DNA from: Clostridiales bacterium
GTDB taxonomy: Bacteria > Bacillota > Clostridia > Peptostreptococcales > NVVX01
Reading direction: 5' to 3'
Assembly: GCA_021129785.1 (NCBI GenBank)
Contig: JAJOKQ010000018.1
Span: 1 to 11,802, forward strand
DNA: 11,802 bases
Shown here: positions 1 through 7,358 of the stretch, piece after piece
How the letters are laid out: each line of letters starts with the position of its first letter
How positions within the stretch are numbered: position 1 is the stretch's first letter
The notes under the pieces: model-generated
What the model saw: the letters and a program-made list of their open reading frames with translations, nothing else
Databases searched by the model: none
What the model was told of the DNA's origin: nothing
Made by a program: the position numbers and the translations under genes

Positions 1-987
1 TGTATTAATTTCTCTGGGTAGTGCTTTATAAAGTGAGCTTTCAGTAACTAGTGGTATTGTTAATGATTCGCTATTTAGTACAGCAGCGTCAGTTACATGC
101 AAATTTAAGTCAGCTATTTGTACAAGCTTGTAGTTTAAGAAACCATAATCTAATAATGACCTTGAATCAGTATAAATGTTGGTGCCATTAGCTCCTAACA
201 CAACAGATATAAGTCGATGGTCGTCGGTAACAGCCGAAGAAACTAGACATTGCCCAGCGCTGTTGGTAAAACCAGTTTTGATGCCATCAACTAAATCATA
301 CTTTATGTCAACGTAATTACCATAATAGTTCATTTGGTTCCTAGACCCTGTGCCCCATAGAAATCTATTTGAGTTTCTGTAAATTCTCATGTTTGGAGTT
401 AACTCAGTAGGTTGGAACTGTAGATTAACAGTTGATACTATTTCTCTAAAAAGATCAAATGACATTGCATGTCTAGCAATCATTGCTAAATCGAAAGCAG
501 TTGTGACATGATTAGGATCAGGCATACCATGAGGATTAGTGAAGTTAGAATTTCTTGCTCCAAGCTCACGTGCTCGCAAGTTCATTAGTTTAGAAAAATC
601 ATCTACACTTCCCGAAATATGAACAGCTAAAAGTTCAGCAGCATCGTTTGCGGAACGAATAAGTGTTGCCTGAATAAGCTCTTTAACTGTAAAGGACTCA
701 CCTTTTAGTAAGAACATGCTTGTACCGGGAACATATATATCATAATCTACGGTTATTACCTCATCTAAACTCAGTTCTTCTAGAGCCAGTATTGCCGTTA
801 AAATTTTCGTTGTACTAGCTGGGTATGTAATTTTATGTGCATTGTACTCGTATAGAACTTCACCAGTTGTATAATCAATTAAAATGGCGTTTCTAGCAGT
901 AATTGTTGGTGTAGCATAGGTAATAGTGCATAATATAAGGCTTATCAATGGAATTAGGATAGCTGACAATTTAAATTTGCGAATCAT
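1..987 (-). CDS. D-alanyl-D-alanine carboxypeptidase (peptidase S11, PBP5/DacF-like), 3' part missing
   Basis: Penicillin-binding protein that removes the terminal D-Ala from peptidoglycan pentapeptides outside the cell membrane. The 329 visible codons start at ATG with the ribosome site GGAG 6-9 bases upstream. Residues 1-25 look like a signal peptide (RKFK, then a hydrophobic run ending near TYA). All three S11 active-site motifs are present: S58-T-T-K61 (nucleophilic Ser and Lys), S112-A-N114 and K237-T-G239. The catalytic domain is complete to about residue 285, and the sequence then enters what should be the small C-terminal beta domain. The gene leaves the window before its stop, so whether it has the usual C-terminal amphipathic membrane anchor cannot be seen. 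It diverges from the comEA-like gene across a 208-base gap. The family is certain; which paralogue (dacA, dacB or dacF type) is not. Confidence 0.95.
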   Translation of the reverse strand, partial: MIRKFKLSAILIPLISLILCTITYATPTITARNAILIDYTTGEVLYEYNAHKITYPASTTKILTAILALEELSLDEVITVDYDIYVPGTSMFLLKGESFTVKELIQATLIRSANDAAELLAVHISGSVDDFSKLMNLRARELGARNSNFTNPHGMPDPNHVTTAFDLAMIARHAMSFDLFREIVSTVNLQFQPTELTPNMRIYRNSNRFLWGTGSRNQMNYYGNYVDIKYDLVDGIKTGFTNSAGQCLVSSAVTDDHRLISVVLGANGTNIYTDSRSLLDYGFLNYKLVQIADLNLHVTDAAVLNSESLTIPLVTESSLYKALPREINT

Positions 988-1024
988 ATAATTCTCCTCT
1001 AGCATTAGATTTTCTGATATTTTA

Positions 1025-1053
1025 ATTATAGAGCATATAAAAAAGATTAACAA
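1025..1053 (-). promoter_or_regulatory. Probable sigma-A-type promoter for the carboxypeptidase gene
   Basis: On the minus strand, TTGTTA (1053-1048) and a perfect TATAAT (1030-1025) are separated by exactly 17 bases. Transcription would begin near 1018, about 30 bases upstream of the ATG at 987. The match looks like a housekeeping promoter rather than a sporulation sigma-F/G one, but this is by eye only. Confidence 0.55.
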
Positions 1054-1119
1054 GCTTAAGTTAATTTCTATTTACTAATAGATATGCGAAGAATTATTAA
1101 AAAATGTCAAACACTATTC

Positions 1120-1148
1120 TTGTAGTTATGCTTTAACTAGTGTAAAAT
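1120..1148 (+). promoter_or_regulatory. Possible promoter for the comEA-like/nagZ pair
   Basis: TTGTAG (1120-1125) and TAAAAT (1143-1148) are spaced by 17 bases. The -10 matches 5 of 6 consensus bases and the -35 matches 3 of 6. It would give a leader of about 40 bases before the TTG start at 1196. Confidence 0.4.
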
Positions 1149-1181
1149 AATGAGGTAAGAAAATGATAATGCAGGTATAAT

Positions 1182-1198
1182 GAGGGGGATTTCATTTG
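1182..1198 (+). promoter_or_regulatory. Ribosome binding site deciding a TTG start
   Basis: The purine run GAGGGGGA (1182-1189) lies 6 bases before TTG (1196-1198). No ATG or GTG in frame nearby has a comparable site, and the codons that follow give a charged N-terminus plus a membrane helix. TTG is therefore the supported start. Confidence 0.7.
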
Positions 1199-1795
1199 AA
1201 GTTTACGAAAAAGCAAAAATGGATTATGTTTGTTGCGATTAGCTTGGTATTAATATCGATAACTAAAATTAATGAAATTAACTTTGGAGGGACAAAGTAT
1301 ACTCTAAGTGCAGAAGATGAAGGAATTACTGTTGAGATTACTGGAGACATTGGACAAATGGAAAATGAAAAAATTGTCATCCATATTGAAGGGCATATTT
1401 TAAATCCTGGAGTGTACGAACTCGAAGAAGGTGCAAGGGTGATTGATGCTATTGAAATAGCTGGAGGACTTACAGAAAAAGCTAGTTCTCGTAAAATAAA
1501 CCTAGCTCAAAGGATTTTTGATGAAGCGTACATATACATTCCTAGTGAGCAAGATGAAGATTTTGAAATTAGTCAAGTTTCGAGCGCAATGAATGAAAGT
1601 GGGAAAATTAACATTAATACAGCTAATCTGGAAAAATTGACGAGTTTGACTGGAATAGGAGACAGTTTTGCTCAAAGGATAATTGACTATAGAAAGAAAC
1701 ATGGAAATTTTAAATCCATTGAAGATATTAAAAATGTGAAAGGTATTGGAGAAAGCACATTTGCTGATATAGAAGACAAAATTAGCGTGAAATAA
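1196..1795 (+). CDS. comEA: ComEA-like exported DNA-binding protein (SLBB + helix-hairpin-helix)
   Basis: A 199-residue protein with an N-terminal charged segment (KFTKKQK) and one membrane helix at about residues 9-23. A SLBB-like domain follows at about 58-117 (IVIHIEGHILNPGVYEL and VIDAIEIAGGLT). A C-terminal helix-hairpin-helix domain lies at about 136-199, with the ININTAN lead-in, TGIGDSFAQRIIDYR and VKGIGESTFADI. This order is that of ComEA, the membrane-tethered receptor that binds double-stranded DNA outside the cell during transformation. Residues 120-135 form a short acidic/Ser linker. The next gene starts 9 bases after the stop, so the two are almost surely cotranscribed. No ComEB, ComEC or other uptake gene is visible here. 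ComEA-like proteins occur widely in Firmicutes not known to be competent, so actual DNA uptake is inference. Confidence 0.88.
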   Translation: MKFTKKQKWIMFVAISLVLISITKINEINFGGTKYTLSAEDEGITVEITGDIGQMENEKIVIHIEGHILNPGVYELEEGARVIDAIEIAGGLTEKASSRKINLAQRIFDEAYIYIPSEQDEDFEISQVSSAMNESGKININTANLEKLTSLTGIGDSFAQRIIDYRKKHGNFKSIEDIKNVKGIGESTFADIEDKISVK

Positions 1796-1804
1796 GGTGT
1801 AGAC

Positions 1805-3082
1805 ATGATTAAGCAAAGCATAATTTGGATAATGATTATAATCAATACTATAGTTGGCTTTTTAATACAACCACCTATAAACACATTTGAGATTGAAGAA
1901 TTTCAAAATGAAATGACAAATCTAGTAGAAAAAAATAAGAAAGACGAGACTGAATTGAAAATAAGGGATTTAGTTAATAGTATGACGATAGAAGAAAAAA
2001 TAGGGCAAATGATGATGGTAAGTTTTTATGAAAATCAAATAGATGAGTTTATTAGCAATAAAAAAATAGGTGGTTTCATTCTTTTTTCAAGAAATGTTCA
2101 TACTTCAAAGCAGGTTCAAGAGCTAACAGAGAAAATTAATAAAAAAACTAAAAAAAATTTACAAGTGCCTGCTTTTATTGCCATGGATCAAGAAGGTGGA
2201 AAAGTATCTAGAATAGATAATATTTTTCCTTCTTTTAAGAATAATCGCGTGCTTGGAGACATCAATAGTGAAGAATTAACAAAAGACCAAGGGATGTTAA
2301 TAAGTGAAGTGCTTTCATACCTTGGAGTAAACCTAAATTTTGCTCCGGTGGTTGATGTTAATACTAAAAAGAATAATCCAGTAATAGGTGTTCGGGCATT
2401 TGGAGATCAGCCAGAGATTGTGTCTAAAATGGCAGCGGCTTTTATTGAAGGGCAAAGGAAAAATTCTATAATATCATGCATTAAACATTTCCCGGGACAT
2501 GGTAATGTAATGAAAGATTCACATTTTGAGTTACCAACTAATTATCGCGATATTAGTGAGGTTAGAGAAATTGATATTTCTCCTTTTAAATATTTGATTA
2601 ATGAAGCAGATATTGGTATGATAATGACAGCTCATGTAAAAGTACCATCTATGGGCACTGAACAACCCGCAACTTTATCTCGAAAAATTTTGACTGGCGA
2701 ATTAAGAGATAGATTAGGGTTTGAGGGAGTTATTATTACTGATGACATTGGATCGATGGAAGCGATTACGTCTTTGATGAAAACTAAGGAAGCGGCTGTT
2801 AAGGCAATTGAAGCAGGCGTAGATATTGTTTTATTAGTCACCACTCCTGAACAAGTGGAAATAACTATTGAATATATTTTGAATTTAATCGAAATAGGTG
2901 TTATAACAGAAGAGAGAATAGACGAATCTCTATACCGTATTCTTAGATTAAAATATCGTTATGGGCTTTTTAATGATAAAGAAAAAATTGTTACGCAGAC
3001 ATATAGTGAACTTTACAGAAGAATAGAAGAACATACTGAAAATGTTAGAAAAAGTGCAAATGATTTGATTAACTCTAATTGA
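1805..3082 (+). CDS. nagZ: Beta-N-acetylhexosaminidase, glycoside hydrolase family 3 (NagZ type), membrane-anchored
   Basis: Hydrolyses beta-linked N-acetylglucosamine from muropeptide or glycan fragments in cell-wall turnover. Family marks: IGQMMMVSF (66-74), IGGFILFSRN (88-97), AMDQEGGKVSR (126-136), the NagZ signature KHFPGHG (227-233) with the D238-S-H240 acid/base dyad, and ITDDIGSMEA (311-320) carrying the nucleophile Asp. Length 425 residues covers one GH3 catalytic domain with no second domain. Residues 5-22 are strongly hydrophobic without a lipobox Cys, suggesting a signal anchor facing outside; Bacillus NagZ also acts outside the membrane, unlike the cytoplasmic E. coli enzyme. The ribosome site AAGGTG (1794-1799) overlaps the stop of the preceding gene, so translation is likely coupled. 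The link with a ComEA-like protein is positional only. Confidence 0.93.
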   Translation: MIKQSIIWIMIIINTIVGFLIQPPINTFEIEEFQNEMTNLVEKNKKDETELKIRDLVNSMTIEEKIGQMMMVSFYENQIDEFISNKKIGGFILFSRNVHTSKQVQELTEKINKKTKKNLQVPAFIAMDQEGGKVSRIDNIFPSFKNNRVLGDINSEELTKDQGMLISEVLSYLGVNLNFAPVVDVNTKKNNPVIGVRAFGDQPEIVSKMAAAFIEGQRKNSIISCIKHFPGHGNVMKDSHFELPTNYRDISEVREIDISPFKYLINEADIGMIMTAHVKVPSMGTEQPATLSRKILTGELRDRLGFEGVIITDDIGSMEAITSLMKTKEAAVKAIEAGVDIVLLVTTPEQVEITIEYILNLIEIGVITEERIDESLYRILRLKYRYGLFNDKEKIVTQTYSELYRRIEEHTENVRKSANDLINSN

Positions 3083-3106
3083 ATAATGAAAGATGGAATA
3101 TAAAAT
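3079..3106 (+). promoter_or_regulatory. Weak candidate promoter for selD
   Basis: TTGAAT (3079-3084) and TAAAAT (3101-3106) with a 16-base spacer. The predicted transcription start is only a few bases upstream of the selD ribosome site, so the leader would be very short. There is no terminator between nagZ and selD (48-base gap), so readthrough from nagZ is an equally good explanation. Confidence 0.25.
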
Positions 3107-3113
3107 ACAGAAC

Positions 3114-3133
3114 AGGAAAGGAACTATAAAATG
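3114..3133 (+). promoter_or_regulatory. selD ribosome binding site and ATG start
   Basis: AGGAAAGGA (3114-3122) sits 8 bases before ATG (3131). This fixes the true selD start upstream of the in-frame UGA. The TTG at 3212, the first start-like codon after the UGA, has no purine-rich site before it and lies inside a hairpin. Confidence 0.8.
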
Positions 3134-4168
3134 ATTACTCCAAGATTAACTCAACTAACTAAAAGCGCTGGCTGAGCTGCTAAGATAGGGCCTGACGTCC
3201 TAGCGCAAGTTTTGCGCAAATTACAAAAAACAAATGACGCTAGATTACTTGTTGGAATAGATACATCAGATGACGCTGCGATAGTACTAATGAGTGAGGA
3301 TATAGCTCTCGTACAGACACTAGATTTTTTTACCCCTGTGGTAGATGATCCGTATGTATTTGGGCAGATTGCTGTTGCAAATTCACTAAGTGATGTGTAT
3401 GCAATGGGAGGAACACCTCTTACGGCAATGAATATAGTTTGTTTTCCAAAATGTCTGCCTAGCGAAGTACTAGAGCAAATACTACTAGGAGGCAGCAGTA
3501 AAATAGAAGAAGCTGGAGCATTATTAGTAGGAGGACATTCAATAGAAGACGATGAACCTAAATATGGATTATCAGTAACTGGAACTATTCATCCAAAGAA
3601 GGTGTTAAGTAATAATAAAGCTAAAGTCGGTGATGTGCTTATACTAACTAAACCTCTTGGCTTAGGAATACTTAATACAGCAGTTAAAGCAAGTTTAACG
3701 AGCGACAGACAGTATGAAGATGCTATACATACTATGAAAACACTAAATAAATATGCCATTGAAGCAATCAAACACTTAAGAATTTCCGCTTGCACCGATA
3801 TTACAGGATTTGGCTTAATAGGACATGCTTATGAAGTAGCAAAAGGTAGTGGAGTTTCAATAGTTATAGATTCGTCAAAAATACCAGTAATCGAAGGCGC
3901 ATGCGAATTTGCTAATATGGGGATAATTCCTGCTGGCATGTATTCAAATAAGGAGTATGTAGAAAGCAATGTAGAATACTTATATGAAGTAGAGCAAGCA
4001 ATTGATGACGTAATGTATGACCCGCAAACTTCGGGAGGGCTTTTAGTGGCGATAGATAAAGAAGATGCAAAAGAAGCGCTATATATCTTGGGAAAAATAG
4101 AGAAGAATCCGTTTGAGTTGATTGGTGAAGTTGTACGAAAGAGAGAAGCAGCGATACTAATAAAATAG
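3131..4168 (+). CDS. selD: Selenophosphate synthetase, itself a selenoprotein (UGA-encoded Sec at residue 15)
   Basis: Makes selenophosphate from selenide and ATP, the selenium donor for SelA. The ATG frame reads MITPRLTQLTKSAG, then TGA (3173-3175), then AAKIGPDVLAQVLRK and on without a break to TAG at 4166-4168: 345 residues, close to the 347 of E. coli SelD. The UGA sits at the catalytic position, Cys17 in E. coli (GAGCGCK) and Sec in several other bacteria, with the catalytic Lys as K18. Further marks are the Mg/ATP-binding Asp sites D47/D48, D65 (QTLDFF), D88 (NSLSDVYAMGG) and D223 (TDITGFGLIGH), the glycine-rich GGHSIEDDEPKYGL (134-147) and DPQTSGG (297-303). A reading with UGA as stop would start at TTG 3212 and lose Sec15 and K18. 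The gene lies 48 bases after nagZ and converges on the AGCS gene. Sec decoding is strongly implied by selA and selB nearby. Confidence 0.95.
3173..3217 (+). promoter_or_regulatory. Candidate bacterial SECIS element in selD, starting at the UGA
   Basis: Directly after the UGA, TAGGGC (3186-3191) pairs with GTCCTA (3197-3202) as six base pairs including one G-U, closing a 5-base loop CTGAC. The loop begins 16 bases after the UGA. A lower helix can form between GCTGC (3176-3180, one T bulged) and GCGC (3203-3206), across a 5-base one-sided internal loop (3181-3185). The same GCGC can instead form a perfect 6-bp hairpin GCGCAA/TTGCGC (3203-3208 with 3212-3217). Position and shape fit the SelB-binding hairpin known from fdhF-type genes. 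The exact fold is unproven. Confidence 0.65.
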
Positions 4169-4209
4169 TGTTGTAGCGATAAAAATTTGATGCTTAATAT
4201 GCTTGAGCA

Positions 4210-4256
4210 AGAAAAAAAGCAACACACAGTTTAAATATAGATTGTGTGTTGCTTAC
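4210..4256 (-). terminator. Strong rho-independent terminator of the AGCS gene, probably also serving selD
   Basis: A 12-bp perfect inverted repeat (4217-4228 with 4243-4254, AAGCAACACACA/TGTGTGTTGCTT) is extendable by two pairs inward. Read on the minus strand it is followed by a run of T from the A tract at 4212-4218, ending about 28 bases after the AGCS stop. Read on the plus strand it follows the selD stop by 48 bases but has only a poor T tract (ACATTT), so it is a weaker stop for selD. Confidence 0.8.
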
Positions 4257-4281
4257 ATTTAGTCGCTAAAAGATTCTTTAC

Positions 4282-5631
4282 TTACACTTTTTCTGTAAAA
4301 AATTCATTAGTCAATTTAAACACTACTGACCCTAATAAGAATAAACCAATTAGATTAGGGATTGCCATAAGTCCGTTTAATGTATCAGCAACAGCCCATG
4401 TTAAATCTAAGCTTCCTACAGCTCCAATAAAAATTAGAGGTAGCCAGATAACTCTATAAGCCAAGTTAAATTTAGAACCTAAAATATATTCGGAACATTT
4501 CTCTCCGTAGTATGCCCAACTTAGTACTGTAGAGAATGCAAAGAAAAGTATTCCAATAGCAACAATTACTCCACCAACACCGACTAATCCGGTATTAAAT
4601 GCTTCAGTTGTTAAAGAAGCTCCAGTAAGTCCAGAGTTCCAAACGCCTGTAGAAATAATAACTAATGCTGTAAGTGTACAAATTATGATTGTATCTGCAA
4701 ATACTTCAAAAATTCCCCAAAGGCCCTGGCGTACTGCGTGATCAGTTTGAGCAGCAGCATGAGCAATAGGTGCACTACCAAGCCCAGCTTCATTCGAGAA
4801 CACACCACGCGCAACACCGTATCTCATTGCATACCATACTGTCGCACCAGCGAATCCTCCGACTGCAGATGTAGGAGTAAAAGCGTGAACAAAAATAAGT
4901 CTAAACGCGTTAGGGATACCTGCGATATTAAGAACAAGAATAAGTACTGCTCCGATTACATAGAACACAGCCATAAAAGGTACTATTTTTTCTGTTACTT
5001 TTGCAATTCTTTTAAGTCCGCCCAATATAACTAAACCAGCAGCAACTGCTAAAACTACTCCAGAAACCCAGTGAGGTACATTGAAAGTAGCATTCATAGC
5101 ATCAGCAACAGAATTAGCTTGAACCATGTTACCAATACCAAAAGCTGCTAAAGCACCGAATATTGAGAAAACAACAGCAAGCCATTTCATACCAAGGCCT
5201 TTTTCTATGTAGTACATAGGACCTCCAACCCACTCGCCATTTTCATTTTTCTCACGATATCTAATAGCCAAAACAACTTCTGCAAATTTTGTAGTCATAC
5301 CAAAGAAGCCGGAAATCCACATCCAGAAAATTGCTCCTGGACCACCAATTGCAATAGCAGTAGCTACACCGGCAATATTACCTGTACCAATTGTAGCAGC
5401 TAGCGCTGTTGACAAAGCCTGAAACGGTGTGATATCACCTACAGCATCTTTATCAGGCTTATCAAAAAATTTCATTAATGTTTCTCTCATTGCAAATCCG
5501 AACTTTCTTATTTGAAGGAAATTTGTCTTAAAGGAATACCATACACCAGCACCGACAAGAAAGACTAACATATAAGGACCCCAAACAATACTGTTAATAA
5601 ACCCGTTGACTTGTTCAATTAAACTTACCAT
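4282..5631 (-). CDS. Sodium:alanine/glycine symporter, AGCS family
   Basis: Integral membrane carrier that imports small neutral amino acids (alanine, glycine) with Na+ or H+. The 449-residue product has the usual family length and about ten hydrophobic segments (for example 17-33, 150-167, 188-204, 218-238, 308-328, 350-372, 395-412 and 424-440). Conserved AGCS stretches are visible: TALAATIGTGNIAGVATAIA (75-94), GGPGAIFWMW (96-105), GGPMYYIEKGLG (136-147), RGVFSNEAGLGSAPIAHAAA (275-294) and STVLSWAYYGEKCSEY (367-382). ATG is preceded by AGGAGGT (5642-5636) at 4 bases, an excellent site. The gene is convergent with selD and divergent from selA. No glycine riboswitch, which often precedes AGCS genes, was found in the leader. 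The exact substrate is not decided by sequence. Confidence 0.95.
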   Translation of the reverse strand: MVSLIEQVNGFINSIVWGPYMLVFLVGAGVWYSFKTNFLQIRKFGFAMRETLMKFFDKPDKDAVGDITPFQALSTALAATIGTGNIAGVATAIAIGGPGAIFWMWISGFFGMTTKFAEVVLAIRYREKNENGEWVGGPMYYIEKGLGMKWLAVVFSIFGALAAFGIGNMVQANSVADAMNATFNVPHWVSGVVLAVAAGLVILGGLKRIAKVTEKIVPFMAVFYVIGAVLILVLNIAGIPNAFRLIFVHAFTPTSAVGGFAGATVWYAMRYGVARGVFSNEAGLGSAPIAHAAAQTDHAVRQGLWGIFEVFADTIIICTLTALVIISTGVWNSGLTGASLTTEAFNTGLVGVGGVIVAIGILFFAFSTVLSWAYYGEKCSEYILGSKFNLAYRVIWLPLIFIGAVGSLDLTWAVADTLNGLMAIPNLIGLFLLGSVVFKLTNEFFTEKV

Positions 5632-5935
5632 AATAACCTCCTCTTATTTTGTTTTATTACAATAAACCAAAGAAACTTTTGTATCACCACCTAAGAATTA
5701 TGATTTATGAAGAAAGAAGATGAAATATTTCGAAGAATACAATAATATTCTATCATAGAAAAACAATAAATGAAAGAGAAAATGTTTTCTTTTTTTACTG
5801 AACTAAGATTTGAAAATACAGTTTTTGTAAGCAGGGATACAGTCCTGTTGAAAAATAGATTTAGTTTCAATAGTAGCTATAATATGTTATAATTTGAGTA
5901 GTCGGAATTCTGATTGATTAAAAGGAGCGATTTGC
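5632..5935. other. 304-base divergent intergenic region between the AGCS gene and selA
   Basis: Very AT-rich. It holds the AGCS ribosome site at its left edge and a candidate selA promoter at 5865-5893. An A/T-only self-complementary stretch lies at 5773-5794, and a small imperfect hairpin CAGG/CCTG at 5832-5847. I found no tRNA(Sec) gene, no glycine-riboswitch-like core and no ORF. No convincing promoter was found for the AGCS gene. Confidence 0.6.
5865..5893 (+). promoter_or_regulatory. Candidate promoter for selA-selB
   Basis: A perfect TATAAT (5888-5893) is preceded at 17 bases by TTTCAA (5865-5870), which matches the -35 consensus at 3 of 6 positions. A second TATAAT lies at 5878-5883 but has no good -35. 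The leader to the GTG start at 5936 would be about 35 bases. Confidence 0.4.
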
Positions 5936-7351
5936 GTGAATAAAAACAAAATACTTAGTACTTTGCCATCAATAGATGAGTTGCTTTGTAGAGATAGCAT
6001 TAGAGAATTACTAGTGAAAACTCCTAGAAATCTTGTGGTGAGGGAAATAAGAAATGCAATTAGCGATTTAAGGAATAGAATATTAGAAATAAGTGAAGAA
6101 GAAAAAGGGAATTATCATATTGATATAGATAAAATCACAAATAAAGTTATAGCCAGAAGCACTAAATTTACTAACATGAATTTAAAAAAGGTGATAAATG
6201 CTACGGGAGTTGTACTCCATACAAATTTAGGAAGAGCACTAATAAGTAATGAAATAAAGGAAAAGATCTGGGATGTTGCAGCGTCGTACTCTACCTTAGA
6301 GATGGATATATCGACAGGCAAAAGAGGAAGTAGGTATGACCATGTTGTAGAGCTACTAAAGTTTATAACAGGCGCAGAAGATGCATTAGTTGTTAACAAC
6401 AATGCAGCAGCTGTGTTGTTAACTTTAGGCACCATTGCTAAAGATAGAGAAGTTATCGTTTCACGAGGGGAACTAGTTGAAATAGGTGGCTCATTTCGCA
6501 TTCCTGATGTAATGGAACAAAGCAACGCTAAACTTGTTGAAATCGGGTCAACTAATAAGACGCACTTAAAAGATTACGTAAATGCTGTTAATGATAACAC
6601 AGCAGCATTACTAAAAGTACATACTAGTAATTATAAAATTGTAGGCTTTACTGATGAAGTTTCGTTGAAAGAACTAGTGAAACTAGGTAGAGAAGTAAAC
6701 AAACCTGTTATAGAAGATTTAGGAAGTGGAGTCTTAATCGATTTAAGAAAATATGGTATCACTTATGAACCAACTGTTCAAGAAAGTGTTCAAGCTGGAG
6801 TAGATGTTATCACTTTTAGTGGAGACAAACTGCTGGGGGCTTCACAGGCAGGGATTATTGTAGGAAAGAAATATTACATTGATAAAATGAAGAAAAACCC
6901 ACTGACTCGTGCTTTAAGAGTGGACAAACTTACTATGGTAGCTCTAGAAGCGACGCTAAGGCTATACTTGAACATGGATGATGTAGTTTCTAAAATTCCT
7001 ACTCTGAGGATGATTACAGAAAGCACCAAGTCAATTACTAGGCGTTCGGAAGTTCTTTTTGGCAGGATAAAACAGATATCTGGAGGATTAACAATAAATA
7101 TAACTGACGATTTTTCGCAAGTTGGCGGAGGTTCTTTGCCGCTTGAAAAATTGACCACTAAAGTAATTACTATTTCCTCTTCTAATATCTCAACTACTAA
7201 ACTAGAAGAAGGACTAAGAAACTACGAAACACCAATAATAACACGCATTCAAGGTAACAAAATAATTATGGATGTACGGACTATTGATGAAAAAGAATAT
7301 GAAGTAATATGTGAGGCACTTGACTCTGTAGCGTATAATATTAGGAGGTAG
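5936..7351 (+). CDS. selA: L-seryl-tRNA(Sec) selenium transferase
   Basis: Pyridoxal-phosphate enzyme that converts Ser-tRNA(Sec) to Sec-tRNA(Sec) with selenophosphate; the E. coli enzyme is a ring-shaped decamer. The start is GTG, with AAAGGAG (5921-5927) 8 bases upstream. The 471 residues match the family length. An N-terminal helical tRNA-binding region (about 1-75, PSIDELL...) precedes INATGVVLHTNLGRA (87-101). The fold-type-I core includes VVNNNAAAVLLTL (152-164), SRGELVEIGGSFRIP (176-190), EIGSTNKTH (202-210) and the PLP-lysine motif TFSGDKLLGASQAG (293-306, K298). DLGSG (261-265) is the usual PLP-site segment. The last codons, AGG AGG TAG, double as the selB ribosome site, and selB starts 4 bases after the stop, so the two form an operon. 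No defect seen. Confidence 0.97.
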   Translation: MNKNKILSTLPSIDELLCRDSIRELLVKTPRNLVVREIRNAISDLRNRILEISEEEKGNYHIDIDKITNKVIARSTKFTNMNLKKVINATGVVLHTNLGRALISNEIKEKIWDVAASYSTLEMDISTGKRGSRYDHVVELLKFITGAEDALVVNNNAAAVLLTLGTIAKDREVIVSRGELVEIGGSFRIPDVMEQSNAKLVEIGSTNKTHLKDYVNAVNDNTAALLKVHTSNYKIVGFTDEVSLKELVKLGREVNKPVIEDLGSGVLIDLRKYGITYEPTVQESVQAGVDVITFSGDKLLGASQAGIIVGKKYYIDKMKKNPLTRALRVDKLTMVALEATLRLYLNMDDVVSKIPTLRMITESTKSITRRSEVLFGRIKQISGGLTINITDDFSQVGGGSLPLEKLTTKVITISSSNISTTKLEEGLRNYETPIITRIQGNKIIMDVRTIDEKEYEVICEALDSVAYNIRR

Positions 7352-7358
7352 CCATTTG
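7343..7358 (+). promoter_or_regulatory. selB ribosome site embedded in the last codons of selA, TTG start
   Basis: AGGAGGT (7343-7349) is formed by the final Arg-Arg codons and the stop of selA. It lies 6 bases before TTG (7356). The translated GTAGHIDHGKT P-loop begins 7 residues later, which confirms the TTG. Confidence 0.8.

Noticed and set aside
1176..1181. Perfect TATAAT upstream of the comEA-like gene
   Set aside because: Transcription would start at the ribosome site itself (about 1188) and no -35 lies 16-18 bases upstream.
3212..4168. selD starting at TTG 3212 as an ordinary 318-residue gene
   Set aside because: No ribosome site, start codon inside a hairpin, and it would lack the catalytic Sec/Cys and Lys that are encoded in the same frame upstream.
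4738..5034. Plus-strand open frame inside the AGCS gene
   Set aside because: Antisense of conserved transmembrane segments, Ser/Arg/Lys-rich product without any recognisable motif.
5773..5797. Hairpin plus T run resembling a terminator between the AGCS gene and selA
   Set aside because: The stem is nearly all A-T with a single G-C pair and there is no upstream plus-strand gene to terminate; more likely AT-rich spacer.
5632..5820. Glycine riboswitch in the leader of the AGCS gene
   Set aside because: Looked for on the minus strand because it is common before this family; the conserved GGAGAG-type core and paired helices are absent.
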